Source of the DNA: Maricaulis sp034659015
GTDB taxonomy: Bacteria; Pseudomonadota; Alphaproteobacteria; Caulobacterales; Maricaulaceae
Direction of reading: 5' to 3'
DNA length: 64,000 nt
NCBI GenBank assembly: GCA_034659015.1
Contig: JAYEGL010000001.1
Span: forward strand, 186,001 to 250,000
In this document: in pieces, positions 34,239 through 42,934 of the stretch
Layout: the number at the start of each line of letters is the position of its first letter
Position numbering within the stretch: the first letter of the stretch is position 1
Program-made: the position numbers and the translations under genes
The notes under the pieces: generated by a model
Database searches by the model: none
Told to the model about the DNA's origin: nothing
The model's input: only the letters and a program-made list of their open reading frames with translations

Positions 34239-34371
34239 TTGCCGGGCTTCCAATCCCCCGCCAAACGCGCAAGGCTGCCCTCAAGCTACCACGGAGCGCG
34301 TCATTTCCCGCCCTTCCGGCCCGAGCGGCTCGCCCGGTCCGGCCTCTCTCTGGAGCCGGATCACCGCCCAT

Positions 34372-35850
34372 ATGGAGCCGCCCGTCTTTTTCGGCGCGGC
34401 GGCGCTGGTGGTCGGGTTCGTGATCCTGGGCGCGGGGTTCACCGAGACGGCGGCCGCCGCCTTCCGGGCGGCCCAGAGCTGGACCACGCAGACCTTCGGC
34501 TGGTGGTACATGATCGCGGCCACGGGGTTGCTGGTGCTCAGCCTCTTCCTGCTGACCACGCCGGCGCGGAAAGTGCGGATCGGCGGGACCGGCACCAAGC
34601 CGGATTTCTCGCGGCTGAGCTGGATGGCCATGCTGTTCTCCGCCGGCATGGGCACCGGGCTGGTCTTCTGGTCGGTCGCCGAACCGCTGACCCACTACAT
34701 GCAGGCGCGGCCGGGACTGGACGCCCAGACGCCGGAAGCCGCGCGCGAGGCGATGCGGCTGACCTTCTTCCACTGGGGGATGAATGCCTGGGCGGTCTAT
34801 ATCGTGCTGGGCCTGGCGATCGCCCTCCTGCACTTCAATCGCGGCCTGCCCCTGGCGCCGCGCAACATCCTGGAACCGCTGTTCGGCCGCAAGGTGATGG
34901 CCGGCTGGGTCGGGCATGTGGTGGACGTGCTGTGCACGGTAGGCACGCTCCTGGGCGTGTCGACCTCGCTGGGCCTGGGCGCCATGCAGATCAATACCGG
35001 GCTGGAACGCTTCATCGGCCTGCCCAGCACGACCATGATCCAGGCCGGGCTGATCGGCCTCATCACGCTGCTGGCGACGATCTCCGTCGTGGCGGGCCTG
35101 TCCAGCGGCATCCGCGTGCTCAGCCGGCTCAATATGGGCCTGGCCTTCGCGCTGATGGTCTTCGTCTTCCTGGTGGGGCCCACGGGCCGCATTCTGGAGA
35201 CCTTCACCGCCTCGACGGGCCTCTACCTGCAATCCCTGCCGCGCTCGACCCTCTTCGTGGACTTCGTGCGGGACAATGACTGGCAGGCGAACTGGACGCT
35301 GTTCTACTGGGGCTGGTGGATTTCCTGGGCGCCCTTCGTGGCGGTCTTCCTGGCGCGCATCTCGCGCGGGCGCACGGTGGGCGAATTCATCGTCGGCGCG
35401 CTCTTCGTGCCCAGCCTGGCGACCTTCGTCTGGCTGTCGGTGTTCGGCGGCACCGGTCTGGACCTCGCCCTGGGCGGCGCCACGGATCTGGCCGGCCGCA
35501 TCGTCGAGGACCCGGCCATTGCCCTGCACGCCGTGCTGGAAACCCTGCCGCTGGGAAACTGGAGCGTGGCGCTGGCCACGCTGGTCATCCTGATCTTCTT
35601 CGTGACGAGTTCGGATTCCGGCTCCTTCGTCGACGACATGGTGACCTCCGGCGGCGATCCGGACCCGCCGCGCATCCAGCGGGTCTTCTGGGCCGTCAGC
35701 GAGGGGGCGGTGGCCGCCACCCTCCTGATCGCCGGCGGCCTGTCGGCCATCCGCAATGCCTCGATCGCGCTGGGCCTGCCCATGTCGATCGTGCTGACCC
35801 TGGCGGCGCTGGCACTTATCCGCGTGCTGCGCGGGACGCTGAAGAAATAG
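34372..35850 (+). CDS. BCCT family betaine/choline/carnitine transporter
   Basis: Sodium- or proton-coupled uptake of trimethylammonium solutes. The 492-residue protein has twelve hydrophobic segments. The family signature MGTGLVFWSVAEPLTHY (about 97-113) and the substrate-box helix YWGWWISWAPFVAVFLARIS (about 303-322) are clear. It lacks the long C-terminal osmosensing tail of BetP, ending RVLRGTLKK. ATG 34372 was used; the frame is open a little further upstream but lacks a good start codon. Its end overlaps the convergent acyltransferase gene by 35 bp. Confidence 0.93.
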   Translation: MEPPVFFGAAALVVGFVILGAGFTETAAAAFRAAQSWTTQTFGWWYMIAATGLLVLSLFLLTTPARKVRIGGTGTKPDFSRLSWMAMLFSAGMGTGLVFWSVAEPLTHYMQARPGLDAQTPEAAREAMRLTFFHWGMNAWAVYIVLGLAIALLHFNRGLPLAPRNILEPLFGRKVMAGWVGHVVDVLCTVGTLLGVSTSLGLGAMQINTGLERFIGLPSTTMIQAGLIGLITLLATISVVAGLSSGIRVLSRLNMGLAFALMVFVFLVGPTGRILETFTASTGLYLQSLPRSTLFVDFVRDNDWQANWTLFYWGWWISWAPFVAVFLARISRGRTVGEFIVGALFVPSLATFVWLSVFGGTGLDLALGGATDLAGRIVEDPAIALHAVLETLPLGNWSVALATLVILIFFVTSSDSGSFVDDMVTSGGDPDPPRIQRVFWAVSEGAVAATLLIAGGLSAIRNASIALGLPMSIVLTLAALALIRVLRGTLKK

Positions 35851-37039
35851 GCGTAACCTTTCTCCGCCATTTCAGCCCCATCGCCGGCCGCAGAGGCGGA
35901 ATGTGCCGCACGACCTCGTAGCCGAGGGCGCACCCGGCCGCCGTCGCCCCGACGAGGATGGCGAACTCGGTCCACACGCCCAGCCCCATCGGCGCGATCC
36001 AGTAGCCGGTCACGACGGTGATGGTCTGGTGCAGGATGTAGTAGGGGAAGATCGCCTCGGTGAGATAGCGCCGCACCGGACCGTCGCCGGAGAGGAAACG
36101 CCGCGCCAGGCCGATCAGGGCGAGGATGGCCAGCCAGGCATAGAGGATACGGCCCAGGCGGAAGATCCAGCTCAGCCAGGCCTGCCCCTCCCAGTCGGCT
36201 TCCGGCCGGCCCAGCCCCCAGTGGAGCGCGACGGCATAGAGACCGCAATAGACCAGGGCCGGGACGAGGATCCGGTCCGCGGTGCGCCAGAAGCTCTCGG
36301 TCTTGGCGACGGCATAGCCGATCAGCAGGATGGTGAGACGATGCGCATGATTGGCCCAGTCCCAGACGAGGTTGTGTGTGGTCGGGAAATGCGGTTCCAG
36401 CCCGATGCGGTAGGCCCAGAAGGGCAGGACCGGGACGAGGGCGAGCAGAAGGAGGCCGATGACCGGATGCCGCTCGAGCACGCCCAGCGCCCGCGCCAGC
36501 GGCCCGTCGGCGAACCGCCGCATGAACGGGATCAGGGGCGCCAGGATCAGACAGTAGACGAAGAGATAGACGACATACCAGAGATGGTTCCAGGTCGGCA
36601 CCTCGATGCCGCCGATCTCCCAGCCGGTGATGTAGCGCGGCCAGAAGGCCAGGAGCCCCTCCTCGATCACGCCGGCCTGGCGCAATTGCGCCCAGGTCTG
36701 CGGCATCACCACGACCAGCATGCCGAACACGATCACCGGCAGCAGACGCCCCGTCCGGTCGAGCGCGAACCGGCCCGCGCCCAGCTTGTCGGAGAGAAAG
36801 CGGATCGCCACGCCGGAAATGAAGAAGAGCAGGGCCAGCCGCCACGGGTTGAGCAGCAGCATGGCGTATTCCGGACCGGGATTGGCCTGGGGGCTTTTCA
36901 CGTGCCAGCCCCAGGTCACGAAGAACATGCCGACGTGGTAGAGAATGAGCAGTCCGAAGGCGATGATCCTCAGCCAGTCCAGATCGTAGCGGCGGGTGAA
37001 GGCGGCATTGGGGTTGGATGCGGCGGATGAGGGCGTCAT
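35816..37039 (-). CDS. Acyltransferase 3 family membrane protein
   Basis: Polytopic membrane protein (407 residues, about ten helices) of the acyltransferase 3 family, which O-acylates sugars or glycans at the envelope. It has the N-terminal family start RYDLDWLRIIAFGLLILYHV with the conserved His at about 35, and the Arg/Trp-rich RYITGWEIGG segment; OpgC-like relatives are the closest in outline. The start is the ATG whose complement is at 37037-37039. It is divergent from the LytTR gene across 192 bp, suggesting that regulator controls it. Confidence 0.87.
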   Translation of the reverse strand: MTPSSAASNPNAAFTRRYDLDWLRIIAFGLLILYHVGMFFVTWGWHVKSPQANPGPEYAMLLLNPWRLALLFFISGVAIRFLSDKLGAGRFALDRTGRLLPVIVFGMLVVVMPQTWAQLRQAGVIEEGLLAFWPRYITGWEIGGIEVPTWNHLWYVVYLFVYCLILAPLIPFMRRFADGPLARALGVLERHPVIGLLLLALVPVLPFWAYRIGLEPHFPTTHNLVWDWANHAHRLTILLIGYAVAKTESFWRTADRILVPALVYCGLYAVALHWGLGRPEADWEGQAWLSWIFRLGRILYAWLAILALIGLARRFLSGDGPVRRYLTEAIFPYYILHQTITVVTGYWIAPMGLGVWTEFAILVGATAAGCALGYEVVRHIPPLRPAMGLKWRRKVTPISSASRAARG

Positions 37040-37231
37040 GAACGGTCTCCGGCTGGCTTTCACCCGTGTGTCCGTCCCGCGCGCCGGCCCGTCCACATCC
37101 GCGGGGCGACCGGCGGACCGCCGGGGCCGGCAGCTGCAGGGCGGGGATGAGCGGCGGCGCCGCGGGACAAGCGGCGGGGCTGACCGCGAGCCGCGGTTCC
37201 CACCGGCGCAGACGCGGGGCATGATCCGGGC

Positions 37232-38089
37232 ATGACGCAGACGCAGACCGACCCTGCCCGCCGCGCCGAGCACGACGCGGAACGCCGCGCGCTGACGCGT
37301 GCGACCGTGTTTTCGCTGTGCGTCCTGCTGGTCTTCCTCGTCGTCGATGCCCTGTCCATCGCCACCGAGATGCGCTGGTCCGGCCACGCGCCGGGAAGCC
37401 TGCCCTGGGTGCAGGAGGGGACAGCGATCTTCGCCATCATGATCGCCCTGCCCGTGGCGCTGTGGACCGGGCACCGCTTCCCGGTCGAGCGGGGCCGGCT
37501 GGCGCGCGCTCTGCCGGCCCACCTGGCCGGGCTTCTGGTGTATGCGGCCGTCCAGATCGGGCTGATGTTCACCATTCGCGAAGCGATCTGGCCGATGCTC
37601 TACGCACGGCCCTACACGGTGGACGGCAGCTGGGCCGACGTCTTTGTCTACGAGTTTCGCAAACAGGCCGTCGCCTATATCGGCTTCCAGGCCATTCTCG
37701 CCGCCGACATGGCGCTCGAACGGGCGCGGATGGAGGCCCGCGCCGCACGGACCGAGGCCCAGACCCGGCACCGCATCACGCTCAAGACCGGCGGCCGGGT
37801 CCGCCTGCTCGAAGCGGAGGGTTTCGTCAGCGCCAAGGCGGCCGGCAATTATGTCGAGGCGCATTTCGGCGAACGCGAGCACCTGGCGCGGATGACGCTG
37901 ACCGAACTGGAACGCCTGCTCGCCGAGGCCGGGGTGGATGCGGTCCGCGTCCACCGCTCCTGGCTGGTCAACCGGACCTCGATTGCCGAGATCGTCCCGA
38001 CCGGCGAAGGCGACGTCACCCTGGTTCTGGGCAACGGCATGCGCATACCGGGCAGCCGGCGCTATCGCGACCGGCTGGAGACCGCGTAG
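37232..38089 (+). CDS. Membrane-anchored LytTR transcription regulator
   Basis: A 285-residue one-component regulator. About four hydrophobic segments (residues about 25-150: SLCVLLVFLVVDALSIA, AIFAIMIALPVALWTG, LAGLLVYAAVQIGLMF) are followed by a charged helical linker (about 165-185) and a C-terminal LytTR DNA-binding domain. The latter shows its hallmarks: ITLKTGGRVRLLEAEGFVSA, AGNYVEAHF, and VHRSWLVNRTSIAEI. No phospho-receiver domain is present, so the membrane part is probably the sensor. It is divergent from the acyltransferase 3 gene. Confidence 0.88.
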   Translation: MTQTQTDPARRAEHDAERRALTRATVFSLCVLLVFLVVDALSIATEMRWSGHAPGSLPWVQEGTAIFAIMIALPVALWTGHRFPVERGRLARALPAHLAGLLVYAAVQIGLMFTIREAIWPMLYARPYTVDGSWADVFVYEFRKQAVAYIGFQAILAADMALERARMEARAARTEAQTRHRITLKTGGRVRLLEAEGFVSAKAAGNYVEAHFGEREHLARMTLTELERLLAEAGVDAVRVHRSWLVNRTSIAEIVPTGEGDVTLVLGNGMRIPGSRRYRDRLETA

Positions 38090-38120
38090 AGGCCGCAAAC
38101 CGCCGGACGGATCACGGAAC

Positions 38121-38152
38121 GAAAAAGGGCCCGCTCCATCGGAGCGGGCCCT
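38121..38152 (-). terminator. Intrinsic terminator of the rbfA-truB-rpsO-pnp operon
   Basis: AGGGCCCGCTCC (38126-38137) and GGAGCGGGCCCT (38141-38152) form a perfect 12-bp stem with a 3-nt loop. The minus strand continues with TTTTTCGTTCC, a clear U-tract, 24 bp past the pnp stop. It may also stop the LytTR transcript. Confidence 0.93.
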
Positions 38153-38176
38153 GTTCCTTCAGGAAGATGGCGTCGC

Positions 38177-40306
38177 CTATTCGGCGTCGGCCTCTTCCTT
38201 GGCTTCCTCGCCGGTTTCCTGGTCGACGACCTTCATCGACAGGCGAACCTTGCCGCGGTCGTCGAAGCCGAGGAGCTTGACGTAGACGTCGTCGCCTTCG
38301 GCCACGACGTCGGACGGATGGTTCACGCGTTCCTTCTTCATCTGCGACACGTGGACGAGACCGTCCTTCGGGCCGAAGAAGTTCACGAAGGCGCCGAAAT
38401 CCATCACCTTGACGACCTTGCCCTTGTAGATCTGGCCCTCTTCCGGTTCCGCGGTCAGACCGTGGATCCAGTCGAGCGCGGCCTTGATCGAGGCACCGTC
38501 GGAGGAGGAGACCTTGATCACGCCGTCATCGTTGACGTCGACCTTGGCGCCCGTCTTCTCGACGATTTCGCGGATCACCTTGCCGCCCGAACCGATCACA
38601 TCGCGGATCTTGTCGACCGGGATGGTGATCGTCTCGATGCGCGGCGCGAACTCGCCCAGCTCGGAGCGCGCTTCGCCCAGAGCCTTGCCCATCTCCGAGA
38701 GGATGTGCATGCGACCGCCCTTGGCCTGTTCCAGGGCCGTCGTCATGATGTCCTCGGTGATGCCGGCGATCTTGATGTCCATCTGCAGCGAGGTGATGCC
38801 TTCGGACGTGCCGGCCACCTTGAAGTCCATGTCGCCGAGATGGTCCTCGTCGCCCAGGATGTCGGACAGGACGGCGACGCCGTCCGGGTCCTTGATCAGG
38901 CCCATGGCGATGCCGGAGACCGGGCGCGTGATCGGCACGCCGGCATCCATCATCGCCAGCGAGGCACCGCACACCGTGGCCATCGAGGACGACCCGTTCG
39001 ATTCCGTGATCTCGGAGACCAGGCGGATCGTGTAGGGGAAGTCTTCCGTCGTCGGCAGGACAGCCCGCACCGCACGCCAGGCCAGCTTGCCATGGCCGAT
39101 TTCCCGGCGGCCCGGCGCGAGACGGAAGGACGTCTCACCGACCGAGTAGGGCGGGAAGTTGTAGTGCAGAAGGAACTTTTCCTTGTACGTACCGGTCAGG
39201 GCGTCGATGAACTGTTCGTCCTCGCCGGTCCCCAGCGTGGCCACGACCATGGCCTGGGTCTCGCCGCGGGTGAACAGGGCCGAACCGTGCGTGCGCGGCA
39301 GGATGCCCGCCTCCGACACGATCGGACGCACCTGGTCGAGCGACCGGCCGTCGATCCGCTTGCCGGTCTTGATGATGCCGCCGCGGACGATGGAGCTTTC
39401 CACCGACTTGAGCAGATCCTTGAGAACCGTGCCCGGGATGCCGTCGGGGCGTTCCTCGGTCTGGGCCAGGGCTTCGACCGCCTTTTCCTTCGCCGCGCCG
39501 ACCGCCGCATAGCGCTCGGTCTTGTCGGTGATGGTGTAGGCCTTGGCGAGGTCGTCTTCGACCAGTTCGCGAACCTTGGCTTCCTCGGCGGAATGGTCGG
39601 CCGGCTGGTAGTCCCACGGTTCCTTGGCGGCCTTCTCGGCCAGCTTGATGATCATGTCGATCACCGGCTGGAACGCCTTGTGGCCTTCCATGACGGCGCC
39701 GAGCATCACCTCTTCGGAGAGCTCCTTGGCTTCCGATTCCACCATCATCACGGCATCGCCCGTGCCCGCCACGACGAGATCCAGAGCGCTCTCCGGCATT
39801 TCGTCGACATGCGGGTTCACGACGTATTCGCCGTCGATATAGCCGACGCGCGCCGCGCCGATCGGGCCCATGAAGGGCAGACCGGACAGCACCAGCGCCG
39901 CGGAGGCGCCGATCATGCCGACAATATCGGGATCGTTTTCCATGTCGTGGGACAGGACGGTGATCATCACCTGGACTTCATTCTTGAAGCCCGGCGCGAA
40001 CAGCGGACGGATCGGACGGTCGATGAGGCGCGAGGTCAGCGTCTCTTTCTCGGTCGGACGGCCTTCGCGCTTGAAATACCCGCCCGGGATCTTGCCGGCG
40101 GCGAAGTATTTTTCCTGGTAGTTCACGGTGAGGGGGAAGAAATCCTGCCCCTCTTTCGCGGTTTTGACGCCGACGGCGGTGGCGAGAACCGTGGTCTCGC
40201 CATAGGTCACCATGACCGCGCCGTCTGCCTGCCGGGCGACCCGCCCGGTTTCGATGGTGAGCGGACGTCCCGCCCACTCGATCGTTTCTGTCTGAATATC
40301 GAACAT
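38177..40306 (-). CDS. pnp: Polyribonucleotide nucleotidyltransferase
   Basis: Phosphorolytic 3'-5' exoribonuclease, core of RNA decay. The 709 residues hold two RNase PH domains (about 1-140 and 310-545), a helical linker, a KH domain (with GSGGKVIREIVEKTGAKVDV) and a C-terminal S1 domain (YKGKVVKVMDFGAFVNFFG). The catalytic Asp block MAMGLIKDPD and the FTRGETQAM motif are intact. It follows rpsO by 29 bp, the usual arrangement. Confidence 0.98.
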   Translation of the reverse strand: MFDIQTETIEWAGRPLTIETGRVARQADGAVMVTYGETTVLATAVGVKTAKEGQDFFPLTVNYQEKYFAAGKIPGGYFKREGRPTEKETLTSRLIDRPIRPLFAPGFKNEVQVMITVLSHDMENDPDIVGMIGASAALVLSGLPFMGPIGAARVGYIDGEYVVNPHVDEMPESALDLVVAGTGDAVMMVESEAKELSEEVMLGAVMEGHKAFQPVIDMIIKLAEKAAKEPWDYQPADHSAEEAKVRELVEDDLAKAYTITDKTERYAAVGAAKEKAVEALAQTEERPDGIPGTVLKDLLKSVESSIVRGGIIKTGKRIDGRSLDQVRPIVSEAGILPRTHGSALFTRGETQAMVVATLGTGEDEQFIDALTGTYKEKFLLHYNFPPYSVGETSFRLAPGRREIGHGKLAWRAVRAVLPTTEDFPYTIRLVSEITESNGSSSMATVCGASLAMMDAGVPITRPVSGIAMGLIKDPDGVAVLSDILGDEDHLGDMDFKVAGTSEGITSLQMDIKIAGITEDIMTTALEQAKGGRMHILSEMGKALGEARSELGEFAPRIETITIPVDKIRDVIGSGGKVIREIVEKTGAKVDVNDDGVIKVSSSDGASIKAALDWIHGLTAEPEEGQIYKGKVVKVMDFGAFVNFFGPKDGLVHVSQMKKERVNHPSDVVAEGDDVYVKLLGFDDRGKVRLSMKVVDQETGEEAKEEADAE

Positions 40307-40335
40307 ATCGTCTTTCGTACGGATGTGGTCGCGGA

Positions 40336-40605
40336 TCAGCGACGCAGACCCAGCTTCTCGATAAGGCTCTTGTAACGGGCCTCATCCTTCTTCTTCAGAT
40401 AATCGAGAAGCCGGCGGCGCTGGGAAACCATCTTAAGAAGGCCGCGACGCGAGTGGTTGTCCTTCTTGTGGGTCTTGAAGTGCTCGGTCAGGTTGGAAAT
40501 CCGTTCGGTCAGGATAGCCACCTGGACTTCCGGCGAGCCGGTATCGGTCTTGCCACGAGCATTGTCCTTGATGAGCGCGGTCTTGCGCTCTTGCGTTACC
40601 GACAT
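40336..40605 (-). CDS. rpsO: 30S ribosomal protein S15
   Basis: Binds 16S rRNA helix 22. The 89-residue protein has the conserved TGSPEVQVAILTERI and RRGLLKMVSQRRRLLDYLK segments and the C-terminal IEKLGLRR. It sits between truB and pnp. Confidence 0.98.
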   Translation of the reverse strand: MSVTQERKTALIKDNARGKTDTGSPEVQVAILTERISNLTEHFKTHKKDNHSRRGLLKMVSQRRRLLDYLKKKDEARYKSLIEKLGLRR

Positions 40606-40623
40606 CGTGTTCTCCTAAACGCG

Positions 40624-41592
40624 TTATGTCGCCCCGTCGGGGGTGAGGTTGAAAACACGCGAGGGCTGGAACTTTCCCGCCCTTGCGTCCCCGATCGCGA
40701 CTGCCTGTCCGTCACAGGTCGCCAAAGCCGTGAAAGTGCAGTCCCTGCCCGCTACGGTGAGCGGGCGCCGCTGCGTTTTCAGCTCTTGCGCCTGACGCGG
40801 GAGCAGGACGATCGGGCGTCCTTGCTTCAATTGGAAGGCTTCCTCCTCGGTCACGGCCAGGGCCGGGATGTCGTCCAGCGCGGTCTGAACCGGGAGCAGA
40901 GCTTCCGAAGCGGCGCCCTTATGGGCCATTTCTTTCAATACGTCCAGTCCTGTGGATTCAGCCTCATCGAAACATCCCACGCGCACCCGGCGCAAGGCGG
41001 CGACATGACCCTCCGTGCCCAGGGCTTGAGCCAGATCGCGCGCCAGGGACCGCACATAGACGCCCTTGCCGCTGCGCATCTCGAACACGGCCATATCGTC
41101 GGTGGGACAATCGAGCAGCCGGATCTCCGCGATATGGACGGCGCGAGCCTCCAGCTCCACCTCTTCGCCGTCCCGGGCCAGGTCGTAGGCGCGCTCTCCG
41201 TCCACCTTGATCGCCGAATAGGCCGGCGGAACCTGCTGGATATCGCCGATGAAATCGCCCAGCACGGCCTCGATGGCAGCCCGGCCGGGGCGCACCTCGG
41301 AGGTCGCGACAATCTCGCCCTCGGCATCGAGCGTGTCGGTGCGCTCGCCCCATTTCACCGTGAAGCGGTAGACCTTCTCGCCCTCGACCGCGAAGGGCAC
41401 GGTCTTGGTGGCCTCGCCCAGCGCGATCGGCAGCAGGCCGGAGGCCAGCGGATCGAGCGTGCCGGCATGGCCGGCCTTCCTGGCGTTGAAGATGCGCCGC
41501 ACGGCGGACACCGCCTGGGTGGAAGTCATGTCGAGCGGCTTGTCCAGGACGATCCAGCCATGGACGTCCATCCCCTTGCGTCTGCGGGCCAT
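40624..41592 (-). CDS. truB: tRNA pseudouridine(55) synthase
   Basis: Makes pseudouridine 55 in the T loop of tRNA. The 322-residue protein starts with the WIVLDKPLDMTSTQAV block and has the catalytic Asp motif HAGTLDPLASGLLPIALG (Asp about 46) and the KxYRFTVKWGERTDTLDAEG segment. A C-terminal PUA-like extension follows. It lies between rbfA and rpsO. Confidence 0.97.
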   Translation of the reverse strand: MARRRKGMDVHGWIVLDKPLDMTSTQAVSAVRRIFNARKAGHAGTLDPLASGLLPIALGEATKTVPFAVEGEKVYRFTVKWGERTDTLDAEGEIVATSEVRPGRAAIEAVLGDFIGDIQQVPPAYSAIKVDGERAYDLARDGEEVELEARAVHIAEIRLLDCPTDDMAVFEMRSGKGVYVRSLARDLAQALGTEGHVAALRRVRVGCFDEAESTGLDVLKEMAHKGAASEALLPVQTALDDIPALAVTEEEAFQLKQGRPIVLLPRQAQELKTQRRPLTVAGRDCTFTALATCDGQAVAIGDARAGKFQPSRVFNLTPDGAT

Positions 41593-41636
41593 GCTTGTCT
41601 CCTTTGTCCGCCGGGGGTCGGACCCGGCCGGGAAAG

Positions 41637-42044
41637 TCAGTCTTCGTCGTCGCCGGCGAGATCCTGCTTCACCTGCGGCCGGTTGAGCAGGGCGTCGACA
41701 TGGCTGGCCTCATCGAAACTGTCGTCGGGATGGAAGTGAAGCTCCGGCGTGAACTTCATGTCGATCTCGCGGCCCAGCTTGCCGCGCAGGAAGCTGGCGG
41801 CACGGTTGAGCGCCGTGGCCAGCCTGGCCTGGTCGCCCTGGCCGAGCGGAGCGACATACACTTTCGCCTGGCGCAGATCCGGACTGGGCCGCACCTCGGT
41901 CACCGAGATCAGCACGCCTTCCAGGTCCGGATCGCGCATTTCCTCGCGCGTGAGGATATCGACGAGCGCATGGCGGATAAGCTCGCCCGCCCGCAACTGG
42001 CGCTGCGAGGGTCCCTTGGCATCGTTGCGCTGGCGCTTGGCCAT
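41637..42044 (-). CDS. rbfA: Ribosome-binding factor A
   Basis: Helps mature the 30S subunit and 16S 5' end. The 135-residue KH-type protein has the family patterns HALVDILTREEM and the DLRQAKVYV-ALGREIDMKFTPELHFHPDDSF C-terminal core. I chose ATG 42044 (MAKRQ) because GGAG stands 9 bp before it; ATG 42056 is the alternative. It normally follows infB; here about 890 bp with an opposite-strand gene intervenes, so rbfA must have a new promoter. Confidence 0.92.
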   Translation of the reverse strand: MAKRQRNDAKGPSQRQLRAGELIRHALVDILTREEMRDPDLEGVLISVTEVRPSPDLRQAKVYVAPLGQGDQARLATALNRAASFLRGKLGREIDMKFTPELHFHPDDSFDEASHVDALLNRPQVKQDLAGDDED

Positions 42045-42082
42045 GCCGGTCTCCATCGGTGCTGAACTCAGGGCGCGGGGAT

Positions 42083-42099
42083 GTACGCCTCTTGCGTAC
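42083..42099. repeat. Short inverted repeat upstream of rbfA
   Basis: GTACGC (42083-42088) and GCGTAC (42094-42099) are separated by 5 bp. It lies 39 bp before the rbfA start; whether it is part of an operator or a leader hairpin is unknown. Confidence 0.35.
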
Positions 42100-42223
42100 G
42101 CGATGCAAGGGGCGCCACGACTTCGATCCTGTCCGATCGGTCAGAATTCTCTCCGGGACGTGAATGGCCTGCCCCGCACAGTTCGGGCAGGACTTTGCGG
42201 AAGGTCGAACGCAGGAGAACAGG

Positions 42224-42745
42224 ATGAAGACCAGACTGATCGCAGGCCTCATGGTTCTGCTGAGCAGCGCGACACACGCCCAGGATGCTCCGACTACGGG
42301 CAACGAGGACCCGGCCGCCATGACGGCCGAGGCGCTGGCCCGGGACTACATGGTGCACTACAGCGCGGCGGACTGGGACGGTATGGAGGCCTATCTCGCC
42401 GACGATGTGGTGTTTTCCGACCCCACCGCTCTGGGAGATGACGTGGGGCCGGACGGCTATCAATACGACAGCCGGGCAGCCATCATGGCCGCCCTGCGCG
42501 CCTTCGATGCCCGCTACAATCCCATCGAGCTCGGCTTCGAGTGGGACACCGTCTTCGAAAGCAATGACCGCGTCGTCTTCATGGGCCATGTCAATGCGCG
42601 CTATCCGACCGAGGACCCCGACCGGCATTTCCGCTGGCGGGCGGAACAGGTCACGGTGATCACCGTACGCGACGGACAGATCGTCCGGCAGGACGATTTC
42701 GCCAACTATGCCGCGCCGGAGACGGGTCTCGTCCCCGCGCAGTAG
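42224..42745 (+). CDS. Secreted SnoaL-like/DUF4440-type protein
   Basis: A 173-residue protein with a signal peptide (about residues 1-20: MKTRLIAGLMVLLSSATHA). The mature part resembles the NTF2/SnoaL-like fold: DYMVHYSAADWDGMEAYLAD near the N terminus and HFRWRAEQVTVITVRDGQIV near the end. There are no residues by which a reaction could be assigned. GCAGGAGAACAGG precedes the ATG. It is transcribed against the infB operon and has its own terminator, an insertion within a conserved gene string. Confidence 0.78.
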   Translation: MKTRLIAGLMVLLSSATHAQDAPTTGNEDPAAMTAEALARDYMVHYSAADWDGMEAYLADDVVFSDPTALGDDVGPDGYQYDSRAAIMAALRAFDARYNPIELGFEWDTVFESNDRVVFMGHVNARYPTEDPDRHFRWRAEQVTVITVRDGQIVRQDDFANYAAPETGLVPAQ

Positions 42746-42777
42746 ACCGCCGGACACGGACTTTGCGCAAAAATAAA

Positions 42778-42804
42778 GGGGCGGCCTGCGGGGCCGCCCC
42801 TTTT
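42778..42804 (+). terminator. Intrinsic terminator of the SnoaL-like gene
   Basis: GGGGCGGCC (42778-42786) pairs with GGCCGCCCC (42792-42800) over a 5-nt loop, followed by TTTT. Confidence 0.92.
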
Positions 42805-42826
42805 CGTTCGATCCGTCGGATCCGGA

Positions 42827-42934
42827 CTAGAGCATTTTCACTGAATTCCCGGTCAGTGAAAATGCTCTATCCTCTTGTTTTGTCGCATTTTCGAACCGCG
42901 AAACCGGTACCCACTTTCGCTGAAAATGCTCTAG
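42827..42934. repeat. 108-bp CTAG-ended palindromic element, copy 2
   Basis: Inverted copy of the 13193-13300 element, 10 mismatches in 108 bp. Both ends are CTAGAGCATTTTCA (14-bp terminal inverted repeat). It holds a perfect 16-bp stem (arms AGAGCATTTTCACTGA and TCAGTGAAAATGCTCT) and a second GCATTTTC/GAAAATGC hairpin. The right-hand CTAG contains the infB stop codon. Confidence 0.92.
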
